Below, piece by piece: positions 16,794 to 25,700 of a stretch of DNA of 46,625 nt. The translations under genes were made by a program, and so were the position numbers. Source of the stretch: Pseudomonas sp. dw_612 (GTDB lineage Bacteria; Pseudomonadota; Gammaproteobacteria; Pseudomonadales; Pseudomonadaceae); the NCBI RefSeq assembly GCF_018449725.1, contig NZ_JAAVVC010000032.1, positions 1 to 46,625 of the forward strand, written 5' to 3'. The notes beneath the pieces were generated by a model. That model made no database searches. It was given only the letters and a program-made list of their open reading frames with translations, and was not told the DNA's origin. Each line of letters starts with the position of its first letter. Within the stretch, counting starts at the first letter, position 1.

Positions 16794-18151
16794 TGGCTGA
16801 TGCGAAAAAGAAGATGCTGCTCAACGCGTTCAACATGAACTGCATCGGGCATATCAACCATGGCCTGTGGACGCATCCACGGGACACGTCCACCCAATAC
16901 AAAACCATCGAATACTGGACCGAGCTGGCGCAACTGCTGGAGCGCGGACTGTTCGATGGTTTGTTCATCGCGGATATCGTCGGCGTGTACGACGTCTACC
17001 AGAACTCGGTGGACGTGCCGCTGAAAGAGTCGATCCAGCTGCCGGTCAACGACCCGCTGCTGCTGGTCTCGGCCATGGCTGCCGTCACCAGGAATCTGGG
17101 TTTCGGCCTGACCGCCAACCTGACCTACGAGCCGCCGTATCTGTTCGCTCGGCGCATGTCGACTCTCGATCATTTGAGTCGCGGCCGGGTCGGCTGGAAC
17201 ATCGTCACCGGCTACCTCGACAGCGCCGCCAAGGCCATGGGCCTGAGCGAACAGGTCGAGCACGACCGCCGCTACGACCAGGCCGACGAGTACCTGCAAG
17301 TGCTCTACAAACTCTGGGAAGGCAGCTGGGAAAACGGCGCGGTGCTCAACGATCCCAAGCAGCGGATCTACGCCCAACCCGAGAAAGTGCACAAGGTTGA
17401 GCACAAGGGCGAGTTCTATCAGGTCGAGGGTTATCACCTGTGCGAACCGTCGCCGCAGCGCACGCCGGTGCTGTTCCAGGCGGGCAGTTCGGATCGCGGT
17501 TTGCTGTTTGCCGGGCGTCATGCCGAGTGCGTGTTTATCAGCGGCCAGAACAAACCGTCGACCAAGGTGCAAGTGGACAAGGTCCGCGCCAGCGCCGTCG
17601 AGGCTGGGCGCAACCCTGAGGACATCAAGGTGTTCATGGGTTTGAACGTGATTGTCGGCGCCACCGAGGAGCTTGCCTGGAAGAAGCACGCCGAGTACCT
17701 GAGCTACGCCAGTGCCGAGGCCGGCGTGGCGCATTTTTCGGCGTCTACCGCGATCGATTTTTCTCAGTACGAGATCGACGAACCGATCCAGTACGTGAAA
17801 AGCAACGCGATCCAGTCGGCGACCAGGAACCTGCAAAACAACGACTGGACCCGGCGCAAATTGCTCGAACAACACGCCCTCGGTGGCCGCTACATCACCG
17901 TGGTCGGTTCCCCAGAGCAAGTGGCGGATGAACTGGAATCGTGGATCGCCGAAACCGGCCTCGATGGCTTCAACCTGACACGGATCGTCACGCCGGAAAG
18001 CTATGTGGATTTCATCGATTTGGTGATTCCGGAGTTGCAGCGTCGTGGGTCGTACAAGACCGCTTACGACAGCGGCAGCCTGCGGGAGAAGCTGTTTCAC
18101 GGTGAAGCGCATTTGCCGGAGCAACACACGGGCGCAGCGTTCCGCCGCTAA
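16793..18151 (+). CDS. FMN-dependent monooxygenase, NtaA/SnaA/SoxA/DszA family
   Basis: A 452-residue bacterial-luciferase-fold protein that would use reduced flavin and O2. The family landmarks are the N-terminal LLNAFNMNCIGHINHGLW, the GRVGWNIVTGY motif near residue 132, the LWEGSW stretch, and TPVLFQAGSSDRG in the second half. Length is typical of NtaA/DszA proteins. DszA cleaves a C-S bond of a sulfone, NtaA oxidises nitrilotriacetate; the SfnB and MetNIQ neighbours favour a sulfur compound. The start overlaps the stop of the second SfnB gene. No flavin reductase gene is present in the window, so FMNH2 must come from elsewhere. Confidence 0.92.
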   Translation: MADAKKKMLLNAFNMNCIGHINHGLWTHPRDTSTQYKTIEYWTELAQLLERGLFDGLFIADIVGVYDVYQNSVDVPLKESIQLPVNDPLLLVSAMAAVTRNLGFGLTANLTYEPPYLFARRMSTLDHLSRGRVGWNIVTGYLDSAAKAMGLSEQVEHDRRYDQADEYLQVLYKLWEGSWENGAVLNDPKQRIYAQPEKVHKVEHKGEFYQVEGYHLCEPSPQRTPVLFQAGSSDRGLLFAGRHAECVFISGQNKPSTKVQVDKVRASAVEAGRNPEDIKVFMGLNVIVGATEELAWKKHAEYLSYASAEAGVAHFSASTAIDFSQYEIDEPIQYVKSNAIQSATRNLQNNDWTRRKLLEQHALGGRYITVVGSPEQVADELESWIAETGLDGFNLTRIVTPESYVDFIDLVIPELQRRGSYKTAYDSGSLREKLFHGEAHLPEQHTGAAFRR

Positions 18152-18154
18152 AAG

Positions 18155-18225
18155 CTTCGCGGGCAAGCCTCGCTCCTACAGGAGGATGCGTTCTGCCCTT
18201 GTAGGAGCGAGGCCTGCCCGCGAAG
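18155..18225. repeat. REP inverted pair, TGTAGGAGCGAGGCTTGCCCGCGAA family
   Basis: Two 26-base inverted units with a 19-base loop start four bases after the monooxygenase stop codon and end 49 bases before metQ. It may set the relative expression of the enzyme and transporter parts of one operon. Confidence 0.88.
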
Positions 18226-18274
18226 AGGCCTGACCAAACACCCAAAATTTAATGCACTGACTGGAATAACCATC

Positions 18275-19084
18275 ATGACCAAGCACTACCTCTCTCACCC
18301 AGTCAAAGCACTGGCCCTGGCCCTCGGCCTCTTCAGCTCCATCACTTTCGCCGCCGACGCGCCGCTGAAGGTCGGCACCACCGCCGCGTTCGCCATCCCG
18401 CTGGAAGCCGCCGTCGAAGAAGCCTCCAAGCAAGGCCTGAAAGTCGAACTCGTGGAGTTCACCGACTGGATCGCCCCGAACGTCAGCCTCGCCGCCGGCG
18501 ACATCGACGTGAACTACTTCCAGCACGTCCCATTCCTGGAAAACGCCAAGGCTGCCGCCGGTTTTGACTTGGTGCCGTTTGCCCCGGGGATCATCAACAA
18601 CGTCGGTCTCTACTCGAAGAAATACAAAAGCTTCGACGAGCTGCCGCAAGGCGCCAGCGTCGCCATCGCCAACGACCCGATCAATAGCGGTCGCGGCCTG
18701 CAATTATTGGCCAAGGCTGGTTTGATCACGCTGAAACCGGGGGTCGGCTACAAGGCCACCGAAGAAGACATCATCGCCAACCCGAAGAAGATCAAGATCC
18801 TCCAGGTCGAAGCCGTGCAACTGGTGCGCGCCTATGACGACGCCGATCTGGTCCAGGGCTACCCGGCCTACATTCGTCTGGCGAAGACCTTTGATGCCGG
18901 CTCTGCGCTGCTGTTCGACGGCCTCGATCACAAGGAATACGTGATCCAGTTCGTGATCCAGCCAAAAAGCAAAACCGATCCGCGCCTGATCAAATTCGTC
19001 GACATCTACCAGCATTCGCCAGCCGTGCGTGCGGCGTTGGATAAGGCCCACGGCAAGCTGTATCAAGCCGGCTGGGAAAGCTAA
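18275..19084 (+). CDS. metQ: MetQ/NlpA-family substrate-binding protein
   Basis: A 269-residue NlpA-family binding protein. Its signal peptide (to about residue 26, ending ITFAA) has no lipobox cysteine, so it would be a soluble periplasmic protein rather than the lipoprotein usual for MetQ. The mature protein starts PLKVGTTAAFAIPLEAAVEEA and keeps VNYFQHVPFLENAKA and the SVAIANDPINSGRGLQLL ligand-binding stretch. It is followed two bases later by metN. The location directly after sulfur monooxygenase genes suggests that the ligand may be an organosulfur compound other than methionine, which is inference. A second MetQ with different sequence is at 33168. Confidence 0.92.
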   Translation: MTKHYLSHPVKALALALGLFSSITFAADAPLKVGTTAAFAIPLEAAVEEASKQGLKVELVEFTDWIAPNVSLAAGDIDVNYFQHVPFLENAKAAAGFDLVPFAPGIINNVGLYSKKYKSFDELPQGASVAIANDPINSGRGLQLLAKAGLITLKPGVGYKATEEDIIANPKKIKILQVEAVQLVRAYDDADLVQGYPAYIRLAKTFDAGSALLFDGLDHKEYVIQFVIQPKSKTDPRLIKFVDIYQHSPAVRAALDKAHGKLYQAGWES

Positions 19085-19086
19085 GC

Positions 19087-20208
19087 ATGACGGCCGCGAT
19101 CCAACGGCGACTGGATATTCCAGAGCCCCATCAAGCCGCACAAGCCGAACTGCACCCGGACCTGAACCGCGCTCACGTGCGCTTCATCGGCCTGGGCAAA
19201 ACCTACAACGGTCAGCAAGGTCCGGTGGCGGCGTTACACGGCATCGACCTGGCGATCCAGCGCGGTGAGGTGTTCGGCATCATCGGCCGCAGCGGCGCCG
19301 GCAAGTCGTCGCTGATCCGCACCATCAATCGCCTGGAACAACCGAGCACCGGGCGCGTGCTGATTGATCAGGTGGACATTGGTGAGTTCGATGAAGACCG
19401 CTTGGTGGCGCTACGTCGGCGGATCGGCATGATCTTCCAGCACTTCAATCTGATGTCGGCCAAGACCGTTTGGCAGAACGTTGAGTTGCCGCTGAAAGTC
19501 GCCGGTGTGCCTAAGGACAAACGCGAACAGAAGGTCCGTGAACTGCTGGAACTGGTGGGCCTGCAAGAAAAGCACAAGGCCTACCCGGCGCAGCTTTCCG
19601 GCGGGCAGAAACAACGCGTCGGTATCGCCCGGGCGTTGGTGCACGACCCGGAAATTTTGCTATGCGACGAGGCCACTTCGGCGCTCGATCCCGAGACCAC
19701 GCAATCAATCCTCGGCCTGCTGCGTGAGATCAATCAGCGTCTGGGTTTGACCATCGTACTGATCACCCACGAGATGGCGGTGATCCGCGATATCTGCGAC
19801 CGCGTCGTGGTGCTCGAACATGGGCGCGTCGTCGAGCAAGGGCCGGTGTGGGAGGTGTTTGGCAATCCGCAGCATGAGGTCAGCAAGACTTTACTCGCGC
19901 CGCTGCAACACGCCTTGCCGGAAGAACTGCAAAGCCGTTTGCACTCGCAACCCCATTCTTCGGATGCGGCGGTTGTGCTGCGTTTGCAATTCACCGGCAG
20001 CGCCACCGACGAACCGGATCTGGCCGCGCTGTTCGCCGCCCTTGGCGGCCGCGTGCGTTTGCTTCAGGGCGGCGTGGAACGGATTCAGGGGCATGCGCTG
20101 GGGCAATTGCTGTTGGCGGTGGCTGGATCGTCCCTGAACGCCGAGGAACTGCGTCAGCGCGCCGGCAACTGGGCGCAACAGGTGGAGGTGCTGGGTTATG
20201 TGGTTTGA
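19087..20208 (+). CDS. metN: MetN-type ABC importer ATPase with NIL domain
   Basis: A 373-residue ABC ATPase with Walker A GRSGAGKSS (about residues 67-75), signature LSGGQKQRVGIARAL, Walker B ILLCDEATSALD, and switch histidine in ITHEMAVIRDI. The C-terminal ~90 residues form the NIL (ferredoxin-like) domain that in MetN binds methionine and inhibits transport. An N-terminal extension of about 30 residues precedes the ABC domain. It is two bases from metQ and overlaps metI by 11 bases. Presence of the NIL domain suggests that the importer is feedback-inhibited by its substrate. Confidence 0.93.
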   Translation: MTAAIQRRLDIPEPHQAAQAELHPDLNRAHVRFIGLGKTYNGQQGPVAALHGIDLAIQRGEVFGIIGRSGAGKSSLIRTINRLEQPSTGRVLIDQVDIGEFDEDRLVALRRRIGMIFQHFNLMSAKTVWQNVELPLKVAGVPKDKREQKVRELLELVGLQEKHKAYPAQLSGGQKQRVGIARALVHDPEILLCDEATSALDPETTQSILGLLREINQRLGLTIVLITHEMAVIRDICDRVVVLEHGRVVEQGPVWEVFGNPQHEVSKTLLAPLQHALPEELQSRLHSQPHSSDAAVVLRLQFTGSATDEPDLAALFAALGGRVRLLQGGVERIQGHALGQLLLAVAGSSLNAEELRQRAGNWAQQVEVLGYVV

Positions 20209-20842
20209 TCGCTTGCTTCAGGGCTTTATCGACACCTTTTTGATGGTCGGCGTGTCGTCGCTGATCGCGCTGCTGGCGGGCATTCCGATGGCGGTGATTC
20301 TGGTCACCAGCGACAAGGGCGGCATTTACGAAGCGCCTCTGCTGAACCGCGTGTTGGGCGGGTTTGTGAACCTGTTTCGTTCGATTCCGTTTTTGATTCT
20401 GATGGTGGCGTTGATTCCGTTTACGCGGTTGATCGTCGGCACCACTTACGGCGTGTGGGCGGCGGTTGTTCCGCTGACGATTGCCGCCACACCGTTCTTC
20501 GCGCGGATTGCCGAAGTGAGCTTGCGCGAGGTCGATCACGGCTTGATCGAAGCGGCCCAGGCGATGGGTTGCCGGCGCTGGCACATCGTCTGGCATGTGC
20601 TGCTGCCTGAGGCGCTGCCGGGGATTGTTGGCGGTTTCACCATTACGCTGGTGACGATGACCAACTCCTCGGCCATGGCCGGGGCGATTGGCGCTGGCGG
20701 GCTGGGGGACATTGCGTATCGGTATGGGTATCAGCGCTTTGACAGCCAGATCATGTTGACGGTGATTGTGCTGCTGGTGGTGTTGGTGGCGATTATTCAA
20801 CTGGGCGGGGATCGGTTGGCGCGAGGGTTGAACAAGCGCTGA
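20198..20842 (+). CDS. metI: MetI-type ABC importer permease
   Basis: A 214-residue permease with five membrane helices. The coupling motif EAAQAMGCRRWHIVWHVLLPEALPG minus its tail is near residue 125, and NSSAMAGAIGAGGLGDIAYRYGYQR-type sequence near 160 is typical of MetI. The start lies inside the end of metN. It completes a MetQNI importer and is the last gene before a REP pair, closing the unit that began at sfnB. Confidence 0.93.
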   Translation: MWFDRLLQGFIDTFLMVGVSSLIALLAGIPMAVILVTSDKGGIYEAPLLNRVLGGFVNLFRSIPFLILMVALIPFTRLIVGTTYGVWAAVVPLTIAATPFFARIAEVSLREVDHGLIEAAQAMGCRRWHIVWHVLLPEALPGIVGGFTITLVTMTNSSAMAGAIGAGGLGDIAYRYGYQRFDSQIMLTVIVLLVVLVAIIQLGGDRLARGLNKR

Positions 20843-20859
20843 GCGAAGATCAAAAGATC

Positions 20860-20983
20860 AAAAGATCGCAGCCTTCGGCAGCTCCTACGGGGATTTGCAT
20901 AAGGCGCTGGATTGCGGCGTCGGGGTCTGCGCGGCATTTGCGGCAGGCTCGGTCCTGTAGGAGCTGCCGAAGGCTGCGATCTT
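20860..20983. repeat. REP inverted pair with long loop, GATCGCAGCCTTCGGCAGCTCC family
   Basis: Two inverted units (20860-20888 and 20956-20983) with a 67-base loop, 17 bases after the metI stop. The loop itself is GC-rich without a clear ORF. Between 20984 and 21125 I see nothing except ordinary intergenic sequence. Confidence 0.85.
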
Positions 20984-21125
20984 GGCGGTGCTGAATTCCC
21001 ACCCGATGGTAAGTTTTCCCACAAGAAAATCAGAGTGCCAGCAGGCCCGTTCCCTTTCATTTGCAGGACATTTCCTAGATCATTTCGCTCGCTTGCGCCT
21101 GCCAAATCCGGTGGCTAGTCTTCGG

Positions 21126-21347
21126 CCCGTCACTGCTCATCAGTGATCGGGTTTAGTAGCCCGGATCAATAGGCGCATAGCGTTCATGCTCATGTTCGGT
21201 ACTTTGCCGGATGCTGAATATGGTGGCTGTGCGTGGGGCATCTTCGGGTGCACCGGTTTTCCTATTGACCGGCCTACTAACCTGCGTACAGCCGCCACCC
21301 AACGTTTAGTAGGCGAAAAGTGACGGCTCCGCGGTATCAATAGGAGC
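21126..21347 (+). promoter_or_regulatory. Structured 5' leader with mutually exclusive pairings, upstream of the DUF6124 gene
   Basis: About 220 bases before the ATG at 21355 contain a nested set of complementary segments. A hairpin cactg/cagtg is at 21131-21145 and extends with ccg/cgg. Segment A (21151-21173: tttagtag...tcaatagg) is complementary over about 21 bases to segment B (21261-21281: cctattga...cctactaa). The same two words recur, split, as segment C: tttagtag at 21305-21312 and tcaatagg at 21337-21344, the latter overlapping the AGGAG ribosome-binding site. Thus B can pair with A or mask the ribosome-binding site. A further stem joins ggtggctgt (21222-21230) with acagccgccacc (21288-21299), and gctcc (21326-21330) can pair with ggagc (21343-21347). 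I know of no named motif that fits. Confidence 0.7.
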
Positions 21348-21354
21348 AACGCCC

Positions 21355-21699
21355 ATGAAAAGACCCGTTCCCGATCCACCCTCCAACGCCCCTGAAACCG
21401 ACGCCCCGCTCAGAGACCGATCCGCGCTCTATCGTGCAATCGATTTCTACCTCACCGGCGAACAGCCTTCGGCGCCCGATGAACTGCGTTTCTACAACGT
21501 CAGTGACGATGTGAGCTTTGAAGACACCCAACTCTATGTGGCTGACCTGCTGCGTTGTGCCTCAGTCACGGCGTATCAGTGTGGTGATCAGCTCAAGGGG
21601 GCTGACCGAGTCATGGTGTTTTCCATCTGGCATTTACTGGAGATTGCCAAAGCAATGGTTGATCGCTCCATTGATTGCCTGGGCATGAAGCAGGGCTAA
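21355..21699 (+). CDS. Small DUF6124/DUF3077-like protein
   Basis: A 114-residue acidic soluble protein. Residues 1-30 are proline- and charge-rich and likely flexible; residues 55-110 form helices with the patterns FEDTQLYVADLLRCASVTAY and VFSIWHLLEIAKAMVDRSID. These resemble the DUF6124 (formerly DUF3077-like) family that is multi-copy in Pseudomonas genomes and has no known function. The AGGAG ribosome-binding site is embedded in a leader that can hide it. No neighbour suggests a pathway; REP elements bound the gene on both sides. Confidence 0.8.
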   Translation: MKRPVPDPPSNAPETDAPLRDRSALYRAIDFYLTGEQPSAPDELRFYNVSDDVSFEDTQLYVADLLRCASVTAYQCGDQLKGADRVMVFSIWHLLEIAKAMVDRSIDCLGMKQG

Positions 21700-21708
21700 G
21701 GCAAGATC

Positions 21709-21787
21709 AAAAGATCGCAGCCTTCGGCAGCTCCTACAGGGTGTCGAGCATGATCCCTGTAGGAGCTGCCGCAGGCTGCGATCTTTT
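21709..21787. repeat. REP inverted pair, GATCGCAGCCTTCGGCAGCTCC family
   Basis: Two inverted units with a 19-base loop, nine bases after the DUF6124 stop codon. The right unit carries one substitution (gccgcaggctgcg) compared with the left, and it ends in atctttt, which would allow rightward termination. Confidence 0.88.
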
Positions 21788-21841
21788 AAAGCGCGAAAGC
21801 GCTTATAGTTTGCGCATCTCCCTTTGCCTGCGCAGCCCACC

Positions 21842-22471
21842 ATGAAACAAACCCCCGACGACCTCGACAAGATCACTGCCACCACCCTGGGCCATTACAA
21901 CTCGGTGGCCGAAGGGTTTCGCGAGGGGACGCGTGATCACGATGTCAGCCAAAACATCGACGCGCTGCTGCGGCACATCCAAGGTGAAGCGCCGTTCAGC
22001 ATTCTCGACTTCGGCTGCGGGCCGGGGCGGGATTTGCAGACGTTTACGCGCATGGGCCACACCGCCGTCGGCCTCGATGGCTCGGAAAAATTTGCGCAAA
22101 TGGCCCGTGAGGACAGCGGTTGCGAGGTCTGGCAGCAGGATTTCCTGAAGCTGGATCTGCCGGCCGAGCGCTTCGACGGGATTTTTGCCAATGCAGTGTT
22201 GTTCCATATCCCGCGCCAGGAATTGCCTCGGGTATTGAAGGAATTGCGCGGGGCGTTGAAGCCGGGTGGGGTGTTGTTCAGTTCCAATCCTCGTGGTGAG
22301 AATCAGGAAGGCTGGAATGGGCCGCGGTATGGGGCTTATCACGATTTGCAGGCGTGGCAGGCGTTGTTGATCGAGGCCGGGTTTGTCGAGTTGGAGCATT
22401 ACTACCGGCCGGCGGGGTTGCCCCGAGAGCAGCAGCCTTGGTTGGCCAGCGTTTGGCGTAAATCAACGTAG
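21842..22471 (+). CDS. Class I SAM-dependent methyltransferase
   Basis: A 209-residue methyltransferase of the UbiE/Methyltransf_11-like type. Motif I is LDFGCGPGRDLQ (about residues 54-65), the acidic residue ending strand 2 is in GLDGSEKFAQMA, motif post-I reaches the QQDFLKLDLP stretch, and FDGIFANAVLFHIP and LKPGGVLFSSNPRGE are motifs II-III. The ATG at 21842 (MKQTPDDLDK) is preferred to an upstream non-ATG start. It is a single gene between REP elements, convergent with the RND pump genes. The methyl acceptor is unknown. Confidence 0.9.
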   Translation: MKQTPDDLDKITATTLGHYNSVAEGFREGTRDHDVSQNIDALLRHIQGEAPFSILDFGCGPGRDLQTFTRMGHTAVGLDGSEKFAQMAREDSGCEVWQQDFLKLDLPAERFDGIFANAVLFHIPRQELPRVLKELRGALKPGGVLFSSNPRGENQEGWNGPRYGAYHDLQAWQALLIEAGFVELEHYYRPAGLPREQQPWLASVWRKST

Positions 22472-22483
22472 GCAAGGCCGACG

Positions 22484-22723
22484 CTTTCGCGAGCAGGCTC
22501 GCTCCCACATTGGGATGCGTTCCACTGTGGGAGCGGGCTTGCTCGCGAAAGCGGTGTGTCAGACAACAGAGATGTTGAATGTTAAATCGCTTTCGCGAGC
22601 AAGCCCGCTCCCACAGGGTTTGTGCCTTACCGTAAGCCGGTGTAGTCAGCATCGACGCCTTCGCGAGCAGGCTCGCTCCCACATTGGAATGCGTTCCACT
22701 GTGGGAGCGAGCCTGCTCGCGAA
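22484..22723. repeat. Cluster of five REP units between convergent genes
   Basis: Five units of the GTGGGAGCGNGCCTGCTCGCGAA family occur in 240 bases at 22484, 22526, 22590, 22660 and 22700, alternating in orientation so that several hairpins are possible. The cluster fills the gap between the methyltransferase stop and the triC stop and could act as a bidirectional transcription barrier. Confidence 0.9.
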
Positions 22724-22743
22724 TAGAGCGCGAAGCGCTCGCC

Positions 22744-25700
22744 TTACCGCACTTCTTTTTTCGGCTCGCGAATCTTGTACCAAGCCACGTACAGCGCCGG
22801 CAAAAACAGCAGCGTCAGCAACGTCGCGATGATGATCCCGCCAATCATCGCGTAGGCCATTGGCCCCCAGAACACCTCCCTCGCAATCGGGATCATCCCC
22901 AGGCTCGCCGCCGCAGCGGTGAGCAAAATGGGCCGACGCCGATGCTCCGTCGCCTGCGCCACCGCATCCCACGGCGCCAGGCCTTCCTTCTCCAGCGCGT
23001 CGATCTGCGTCACCAGGATCACCGAGTTGCGGATGATGATGCCGATCAGCGCCAGGATCCCGAGGATCGCCACGAAGCCCATCGGCGTGCCGGTCGGGAT
23101 CAGCGCCAGCACCACGCCGATCAAGCCCAGCGGCGCAACACTGGCCACCAGGAACAGCTTCTGCACACTGTGCAACTGGATCATCAGGAACGTCGCCATC
23201 AAGAACAGCATCAGCGGCACGACCTTGGCAATCGGCCCCTGGGCCTTGCCGCTTTCCTCGACGGTACCGCCCGTCGCGACTTTGTAACCCACCGGCAACC
23301 CGGCGGCGAATTTGTCGATGGTCGGTTGCAGTTGTTTCACCAGGTCGGTCGGCTGAATCTCGTCGCGCACCGCAGCCTTGATGGTGATGGTCGGTTTGCG
23401 ATCCCGGCGCCACACCAGCGGTTGCTCCAGTTCATACCGCACGGTGGCGAAGGCCAGCAGCGGAATCGACGTACCGCCCGGCGTGACGATTTGCAGGTTC
23501 TGCAAGGTTTCCGGCGTCCCGCGTTCCGCATCTTCGGCGCGGCCCACGACGTTGATCAGGTAAATATCATCGTCCACCTGCGTGATCGGCGAACCAACGA
23601 CAATGCTGTTCATCAGGTTGGCCACATCTTCCGAGGACAGCCCCAGTTGCCGCGCCTTGTCCTGGGCGATGTCGATGCGCAGGACTTTGCCCGGCTCGTT
23701 CCAGTCGTAAATGATTTCGCCGATGTGCGAGTTCTGGTCGAGGGCGGTGGCCAGTTCGATCGCGTGTTTGCGCACTTGATCGATGTCCTTGCCGCTGACT
23801 CGGTACTGGATCGGCCGTCCGACCGGAGGCCCCATTTCCAGGGCCTGGACGTAACTGCCGATGCCGACAAAATCCTTGCGCAGCCGCTCACGCAAACGTT
23901 GGCTGAGCGCGGTGCGCGATTCCAGGCCTTTGCTGACGATCACCAATTGCGCGTAGTACGGGTTCTGCAATTGCTGGTCGAGGGGCAGGTAGAAACGGAT
24001 CGCACCCTCGCCGATGTAGGTGCTCCAGCGCACGATGTCCGGGTCATCCTTGAACGTCGCTTCAAGCTTGTCCACCGCCTTGCGCGTTTCATCCATCGAG
24101 GCGTTTTGCGGCAGGTTGAGGTCTACGAGGATTTCCGGGCGGTCCGAGGACGGGAAGAACTGGTTCTGCACAAACTGCATCGAGAACACCGCCCCCACGA
24201 ACAACGCGATGGTGATGCCGATGGCCCACCAGCGATTGCGCATGGCCCAGAACATGCCGCCATTGAACGCCCGCCCGATGCGCCCCGGTTCGGCGGAATG
24301 CGGTTTCACATCGGCGCTGAGAATGTGCACAGCGATCACCGGGGCAAACAGCACCGCGACCACCCACGACACCAGCATCGCCACCGCAATCACCGCGAAC
24401 AGTGTAAAGGTGTACTCACCGGCGGAACTGGCGTTCAAGCCAATCGGCACAAACCCGGCCACCGTCACCAGCGTGCCGGTAAGCATCGGGAACGCGGTCG
24501 AGGTGTAGGCGAACGTCGCCGCTTGCTCCTTGGTCTCTCCCATTTCCAGGCGCGTGACCATCATCTCGACGGTGATCATCGCGTCATCCACCAACAGGCC
24601 GAGGGCGATGATCAGCGCGCCGAGGGAAATCCGCTGCATGGTGATGCCGCTGTATTCCATGAAGACGAAGACCATCGCCAGCACCAGCGGAATCGAGCAC
24701 GCCACCACCAGACCGGCGCGCACGCCGAGGCTGATGAAGCTGACAATCAGTACGATCACCACCGCTTCGAACAACGCACTGGTGAAGCCGCCGACGGCTT
24801 TTTCCACCACGTCGGCCTGGTCGGAGACGTTGTGCACGCCAACGCCCACCGGCAGGTCGGCGGTCAGGTCGGTCATGCGTTGATGCAGCGCCTTGCCGAA
24901 TTCCTGGATGTTGCCGCCCTTCTTCATCGCAATCGCCAGGCCGATCGCCGGGTGACCGTTGAAGCGGAATTCCGGGGTCGCCGGGTCGACGTAACCACGG
25001 CTGATTTCAGCGATGTCGGCCAAGCGATAGAAGCGGTCATTGAGGCGCAGGTTGACGTTGGCCAGGTCTTTTTCGGAAGCAAACTGCCCGGAGGTGCGCA
25101 CGGAAATCCGTTCCGGCCCGGCCTCGATCACACCCGCCGGGGTCACGGCGTTCTGCGATTGCAGGCTCTGCACGACCTGGCGCTGATCGATGCCCAGCGC
25201 GGCAAGTTTGCGCGTGGAGAAGTTCAGGTACAGGACTTCATCCTGCTCGCCGACCATCTCGACCTTGCCCAGCCCCGGCACATCACGAATCGCCGCCCGC
25301 ACCTGCTCCACGTAGTCGCGCAATTGACGCATCGACAAGCCATCGGCGGTGTAGGCATACACCGAACCGTACACATCACCGAACTCGTCGTTAAACCCTG
25401 GCCCTTGCAGGCCTTTGGGGAAGTCGCCGCGAATGTCGTTGATCTTCTTGCGCACCTGGTACCAGATTTCCGGGATGTCCTTGGCGCTGGTGGTGTCGCG
25501 CAGGTACACGAACACCGTCGATTCGCCGGGTCGGGTGTAGCTTTTCACGTAGTCGAGGGAGTCGAGCTCTTCGAGTTTTTTCTCGATGCGGTCGGTGACC
25601 TGCTTGAGGGTTTCTTCCTGGGTCGCACCGGGCCAGCGGGTCTGGATGACCATGGTCTTGATGGTGAACGAGGGGTCTTCTTCGCGACCGAGGTTCATGT

